A DNA stretch of 35,356 nucleotides, taken from Terrimicrobiaceae bacterium. GTDB taxonomy: Bacteria > Verrucomicrobiota > Verrucomicrobiia > Chthoniobacterales > JAATET01. Below are positions 31,850 through 35,356 of the stretch, one piece after another. The stretch spans positions 1 through 35,356 of the forward strand of contig JAQTOP010000031.1 of assembly GCA_028713285.1 (NCBI GenBank), given 5' to 3'. The first letter of the stretch is position 1. Every line of letters begins with the position of its first letter. Both the position numbers and the translations under genes were made by a program. The notes under the pieces were generated by a model. That model was not told the origin of the DNA and did no database searches. It saw nothing but the letters and a program-made list of their open reading frames with translations.

Positions 31850-32971
31850 TCAGGCATCCAGCACCTGCGGCGGCAGCCCCAGGGGGAAGGCGTCGGGCTG
31901 GAGGCATTGATTTTCGATTTCCACCCAACCGCGTGCCTCGTGGGATTTTTCGAAGGCGCTCATGACTTCGAGCGCGTGGAGGGCGAGCCGGCCGTCGCAG
32001 CGATGCGGGCGTCCCGATTGAATGGCATGCGCCATGTCGGCCACGCCGATGCTGCGGGAGTTTTCCTCGTAGCCATAAATCAGCGGGATGTCCGCCCATT
32101 CCTCGAATCCCCGCCGGAAAACCGAGACCGGACCGCCGAAGGTATTTGGGTCCGGCGCGACGAGGCTGCCCTCGGCGCCGTAGATTTCGATCGGTTTGTG
32201 CTGGTGGCCCACGACGTCAAAACTCATGGAAATCGTGATGACCGCGCCGTTTTGAAACAGCAGGGTGCCGCTGAAATGGGTGGGCACCTCGACCGGGAGC
32301 ATCTCGCCGAAATGCTCCTTGCACGTGGCGAGGCGCTCCGAGCGGGCCATGGCCGTGACGGCGCAGACGGACTTGATGGGGCCGAGCAGATGCACGAGGG
32401 CCGTGATGTAATAGGGACCCATGTCCATCATGGGCCCCGCGCCCCGCTGGTAGAAAAAGGCGGGGTTGGGGTGCCAGCTCTCGGGCCCCGCGGCGAGCAT
32501 GAACGCGGTGCCGGCGAGTGGACGGCCCAGCCAGCCGTCGTCGATCAGCTTCCGGCAGGTTTGATAGCCGGCGCCGAGAAAGGTGTCCGGGGCGCAACCG
32601 ACCCGCAGATTTTTCTCCACCGCGAGATCGAGCAGGGCGCGGCCTTCCTCGACGGTCACGCCGAGGGGCTTCTCGCTGTAAACGTGCTTGCCGGCGCGAA
32701 GGATGTCCATGCTGACTGCGGCATGCACCCTTGGCACCGTGAGGTTGATGACGATGTCGATTCCCGGATCGGCGAGCAATTCGGGGATGCTCACGGCGGC
32801 GATTTGAAATTCCCTGGCGCGGGAGAGTGCAAGCTCGTTGTTGAGATCGGCGCAGGATTTCAAGCTGAGGGCGCGAAAGAGGGCGCAGCCTTTTGCGTAG
32901 GCGGAAAAAATATTTCCGCAGCCGATGATTCCCACGCTCAGCGGACGAATCGAGGAAAGAGGTGAACTCAT
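31850..32971 (-). CDS. Gfo/Idh/MocA family oxidoreductase
   Basis: This 373-residue NAD(P)-dependent sugar or inositol dehydrogenase has the Rossmann motif SVGIIGCGNIFSAYAKG, DIVINLTVPRVHAAVSMDIL, then AGKHVYSEKPLGVTVEEGRA, which holds the catalytic lysine of the EKP motif. GPMMDMGPYYITALVHLLGP supplies the substrate-binding histidine region. The product of the upstream isomerase gene, 25 bases away, may be part of the same sugar catabolic step. The exact sugar cannot be told. Confidence 0.93.
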   Translation of the reverse strand: MSSPLSSIRPLSVGIIGCGNIFSAYAKGCALFRALSLKSCADLNNELALSRAREFQIAAVSIPELLADPGIDIVINLTVPRVHAAVSMDILRAGKHVYSEKPLGVTVEEGRALLDLAVEKNLRVGCAPDTFLGAGYQTCRKLIDDGWLGRPLAGTAFMLAAGPESWHPNPAFFYQRGAGPMMDMGPYYITALVHLLGPIKSVCAVTAMARSERLATCKEHFGEMLPVEVPTHFSGTLLFQNGAVITISMSFDVVGHQHKPIEIYGAEGSLVAPDPNTFGGPVSVFRRGFEEWADIPLIYGYEENSRSIGVADMAHAIQSGRPHRCDGRLALHALEVMSAFEKSHEARGWVEIENQCLQPDAFPLGLPPQVLDA

Positions 32972-32996
32972 GATTTTTTTGGGAGCGGTGTGGCGA

Positions 32997-33818
32997 TCAG
33001 CGGTTGCCGGCGGCGAGGCCGCGGCTGGTGAGATAGCGGTAGCTGGCCTCGACGCACTCGAACATGTCGGTGTCGCTGTTGTCCTGCTCCACGACGAGCC
33101 ATTGCGTCACTTCGGGATCCATCGCGGCGACGATGCCTTCGATGTCGTTTTTGCCGCCGCCCACCGGCAGCAACGAGGCGCTCGGGCCCGCGGCCACTTC
33201 CAGCGTGCTGGTGGCTGCGTTGTAGGTGAATTGCGGGCGCACCATGGGGCCGTCCTTGATGTGCAGAAGCGGAGAGCGGCTCGCGAAGCGCCGCACCATC
33301 TCGGGGGCGTCGTTTTCGCCGAAATTCGCCGCCCAGTAGGTGTCGAGCTCGAACATGACCTTCGGGCAGAGCTCGGCAAAGATTTCGTATTTGATGCGTC
33401 CGTCGATTTTCTCGAACTCCCAGGCGTGGTTGTGGATCGTGAGCGTGAGGCCGGCCGCCTTGAGCTTTTCATTCATCGCGTCGGTGATCTCCGCGGTTTT
33501 CTTGATGGCTTCCAGATCCTGAAACTCCGCGGCGCCGTATCCGCCTGCGACCAGGGTCACACCCAGCACGCCGCATACGTCGATCACTTCATCGAGATTG
33601 CCGGGGCGCGCCCACGGGCTGTGGGTGGAGGAAATGACCATGCCGAGATCTTCGACGAACTTTCGGAAATCCCCGGGCGAAAAATCGAAGAAGCCGGCGG
33701 GCTCGACCCCTTTGTAGCCGATGGAGGCGAGACGCCGCAGAACGGCCGGGAAGTTTTTCGCGGCTTCGTCGCGCAGGGTGTAGAGCTGGATGGAGATGGG
33801 CTTGACGGGAGAGGGCAT
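32997..33818 (-). CDS. Sugar phosphate isomerase/epimerase (AP endonuclease 2-like TIM barrel)
   Basis: This 273-residue TIM-barrel protein of the xylose-isomerase-like/IolE family starts PVKPISIQLYTLRDEAAKNF. It carries GYKGVEPAGFFDFSPGDFRK, the metal-ligand segments LTIHNHAWEFEKIDGRIKYE, VMFELDTYWAANFG, and SRSPLLHIKDG. The C-terminal EQDNS segment is typical. These enzymes rearrange keto-sugars or inositol derivatives and are often encoded beside a Gfo/Idh/MocA dehydrogenase, as here. The ATG at 33818 is used because upstream codons lie in an unrelated, repeat-flanked region. Confidence 0.93.
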   Translation of the reverse strand: MPSPVKPISIQLYTLRDEAAKNFPAVLRRLASIGYKGVEPAGFFDFSPGDFRKFVEDLGMVISSTHSPWARPGNLDEVIDVCGVLGVTLVAGGYGAAEFQDLEAIKKTAEITDAMNEKLKAAGLTLTIHNHAWEFEKIDGRIKYEIFAELCPKVMFELDTYWAANFGENDAPEMVRRFASRSPLLHIKDGPMVRPQFTYNAATSTLEVAAGPSASLLPVGGGKNDIEGIVAAMDPEVTQWLVVEQDNSDTDMFECVEASYRYLTSRGLAAGNR

Positions 33819-33922
33819 GGAGTTTGGAAATGTTGCGGCGCCGACGGTAGGTTGGACCGGCGGAGCGCTAGTCTCTGCTCGTAAGCTCGGTTGCACAATT
33901 GACGATTCCGATGATTTTTTTA

Positions 33923-33998
33923 CAGAGCCGATTGATGATTCCCCGCATGGGGTCCTCCTCCGCCTCACGAAGAATGGCCGCATGCCGCAATGACCCGC
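33923..33998 (+). repeat. 76-bp direct repeat, copy 1
   Basis: This stretch recurs at 34378-34453 with one mismatch. Both copies read EPIDDSxHGVLLRLTKNGRM then PQ and a stop on the plus strand, so each may be the remains of a protein tail. It lies in the gene-free region beyond the isomerase. Confidence 0.85.
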
Positions 33999-34012
33999 AG
34001 TCCTTCGAGGTC

Positions 34013-34124
34013 ACGAATAATGGGGTCAACGAATAATGGGGTCAACGAATAATGGGGTCAACGAATAATGGGGTCAACGAATAATGGGGTCAACGAATAA
34101 TGGGGTCAACGAATAATGGGGTCA
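34013..34124 (+). repeat. Seven 16-bp tandem repeats (ACGAATAATGGGGTCA)
   Basis: Seven perfect units of ACGAATAATGGGGTCA lie end to end. The last joins directly to the 102-bp palindromic element, whose left end shares AATGGGGTCA. The array looks like slippage or repeated insertion at the element's end. There are no unique spacers, so it is not a CRISPR array. Confidence 0.97.
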
Positions 34125-34216
34125 GGCGACAAATCTTGACTGACGGATTCGTGTTTTTGCGCTCTCTCTTTACGAATTCGCTCCCCTCCTGTCAAGATTT
34201 GTCGCCTGACCCCATT
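34115..34216. mobile_element. 102-bp MITE/REP-like palindromic element, copy 1
   Basis: The left arm at 34115-34140 (AATGGGGTCAGGCGACAA then ATCTTGAC) and the right arm at 34191-34216 are perfect 26-bp inverted repeats. The centre also partly folds (CGGATTCGT with ACGAATTCG). It has no coding capacity. The ends resemble the 'AATGGGGTCA' arms I associate with IS200-like REP transposases, so it may be a non-autonomous element moved in trans. Confidence 0.85.
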
Positions 34217-34304
34217 GCCTTGCCCTTGACCCCATTGCCCTCCCATTGCCCCTCGCCATCACATGATAAAACGCTCCTGCATACTCAATGCGAATGCTCC
34301 GTGC

Positions 34305-34363
34305 CATGCTCTCTCTTTACGAATTCGCTCTCCCCCTGTCAAGATTTGTCGCCTGACCCCATT
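34305..34363. mobile_element. Partial copy of the palindromic element
   Basis: Only the right half is present, from the CTCTCTCTTTACGAATTCGC centre through the complete right arm GTCAAGATTTGTCGCCTGAC then CCCAT. The left arm is missing, replaced by unrelated sequence. Confidence 0.8.
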
Positions 34364-34377
34364 TCCCATTTCCCGCG

Positions 34378-34453
34378 CAGAGCCGATTGATGATTCCACG
34401 CATGGGGTCCTCCTCCGCCTCACGAAGAATGGCCGCATGCCGCAATGACCCGC
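34378..34453 (+). repeat. 76-bp direct repeat, copy 2
   Basis: Differs from 33923-33998 at one base, changing Pro to Thr in the shared reading frame. Together with copy 1 it brackets the 16-bp array and the first palindromic element. Confidence 0.85.
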
Positions 34454-34518
34454 GACAATAATGTGTCACGCAATAATGGGGTCAGGGGTCAATAATGGAA
34501 TAATGAATAATGGGGTCT

Positions 34519-34924
34519 AATGAATAATGGGGTCAGGCGACAACTCTTGACTGACGGATTCGTGTTTTTGCGCTCTCTCTTTACGAATTCGCTCTCCTCC
34601 TGTCAAGATTTGTCGCCTGACCCCATTGCAAGCATTGTCGCCTGACCCCATTGCAAGCAGGCATGGACTGCCGCGGAACTAAAAATGAAAAGCGCAGCGA
34701 ATGTCTCCCAGCAGCTCCGCCGGATCCGCTGCACAAGGGGGCCGCGACGGAAAAAATACGAGAAGGCGAAAAGAATTCTGTCAGATATCTTTGACTGACC
34801 TCATTCCCCATTCCCGCATTCCGGCGGCCCGTTGAAGATTTGATCGCGCTTAGCACTGGCGCGGCCCATGCCTTTGCATGGGGCGTGACAGTGCGGCCCG
34901 GCGGGGATTGTGCGGCGTGATTGA
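34519..34924 (+). repeat. Large tandem repeat unit, copy A (contains palindromic element 2)
   Basis: This unit of about 404 bp is repeated immediately downstream. It holds a full palindromic element (34526-34627; one left-arm base differs from copy 1), an extra TTGTCGCCTGACCCCATTGC unit, a GC-rich stretch, and a hairpin around GCCCATGCCTTTGCATGGGGC (34864-34884). No gene is evident; the reading frame across it on the minus strand is only the repeat translated twice. Confidence 0.9.
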
Positions 34925-35356
34925 AATGAATAATGGGGTCAGGCGACAACTCTTGACTGACGGATTCGTGTTTTTGCGCTCTCTCTTTACGAATTCGCTC
35001 TCCTCCTGTCAAGATTTGTCGCCTGACCCCATTGCAAGCATTTGTCGCCTGACCCCATTGCAAGCATTGTCGCCTGACCCCATTGCAAGCAGGCATGGAC
35101 TGCCGCGGAACTAAAAATGAAAAGCGCAGCGAATGTCTCCCAGCAGCTCCGCCGGATCCGCTGCACAAGGGGGCCGCGACGGAAAAAATACGAGAAGGCG
35201 AAAAGAATTCTGTCAGATATCTTTGACTGACCTCATTCCCCATTCCCGCATTCCGGCGGCCCGTTGAAGATTTGATCGCGCTTAGCACTGGCGCGGCCCA
35301 TGCCTTTGCATGGGGCGTGACAGTGCGGCCCGGCGGGGATTGTGCGGCGTGATTGA
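34925..35356 (+). repeat. Large tandem repeat unit, copy B, truncated by window end
   Basis: Identical to copy A as far as can be compared, except for one extra 26-bp insertion of the TTGTCGCCTGACCCCATTGC type near 35040. It contains a third full palindromic element (34932-35033). The window stops exactly at the end of this copy (GTGATTGA), so an assembly break inside a longer array is likely. Confidence 0.9.

Noticed and set aside
34013-34124. Seven regular 16-bp repeats as a possible CRISPR array
   Set aside because: The units are contiguous with no unique spacers and no cas genes are nearby.
34581-35288. A 235-residue open frame on the minus strand at the right end
   Set aside because: It is the tandem DNA repeat translated twice, with the same peptide recurring; there is no domain or start signal.

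Overview
The window is high-GC bacterial chromosomal DNA. The gene set suggests a member of the Verrucomicrobia (Spartobacteria/Chthoniobacter/Terrimicrobium-like). The pointers are delta-60 and HAF-type secreted repeat proteins, a divergent AraC regulator/phytanoyl-CoA dioxygenase pair, a tandem sugar-phosphate isomerase and Gfo/Idh/MocA oxidoreductase, and intergenic palindromes of kinds I associate with this phylum. This placement is inference; there is no rRNA in the window.

Layout. (1) 1-636: a scarred edge with the 3' tail of an IS630-like transposase, small palindromes, the C-terminal helix-turn-helix of a LuxR-type regulator, then an intact tRNA-Arg(CCG). (2) 637-2931: an MFS transporter and a secreted protein with 21-residue N-terminal repeats followed by delta-60 repeats. 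(3) 2938-13339, all minus strand: a compact lipid-modification cluster. In order of transcription it holds a fatty acid desaturase, an FAD amine-oxidase-like protein, DUF1365, a YjbQ-family protein, a secreted beta-propeller, a cyclopropane-fatty-acid synthase, a DUF1295 membrane protein, a second CFA-like methyltransferase, a TPR protein, an MGDG-synthase-like glycosyltransferase and an ABC-2 permease. Many stops and starts overlap. parB lies just upstream (13380-14270) on the same strand. (4) 14346-18774: a lipoate ligase; a ruvA / ATP-grasp-like / lipoprotein operon; a small exported protein; an uncertain, possibly decayed stretch; and a frameshifted GlsB/YeaQ membrane protein gene. (5) 18903-21654: the phytanoyl dioxygenase/AraC pair with candidate operator repeats, then hpt and a MoaD-like gene that lacks the Gly-Gly tail. 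(6) 21770-29138: a CrtC/AttH lipocalin-like protein, rmuC, a stand-alone receiver, a hybrid histidine kinase, a cysteine-motif protein, cysH and a transketolase. (7) 29281-33818: a HAF-repeat secreted protein, a gamma-glutamylcyclotransferase-like protein, a GYF_2 protein, a Gfo/Idh/MocA oxidoreductase and a sugar phosphate isomerase/epimerase. (8) 33819-35356: no gene, but a dense array of repeats: a 76-bp direct repeat, seven 16-bp tandem units, three full copies of a 102-bp MITE-like palindrome, and a roughly 404-bp unit duplicated in tandem. The window ends exactly at the end of a repeat copy.

How the genes may work together. The minus-strand cluster looks like a route that desaturates, methylates or cyclopropanates, further oxidises or reduces, and perhaps glycosylates and exports membrane lipids. 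Its desaturase/FAD oxidase/DUF1365/CFA/DUF1295 core resembles clusters known from singlet-oxygen and furan-fatty-acid biology, but no sigma factor or anti-sigma gene is visible here. It is the most interesting system in the window. The repeat array at the right end and the unusual iron-ligand motif of the dioxygenase are the next most interesting items.
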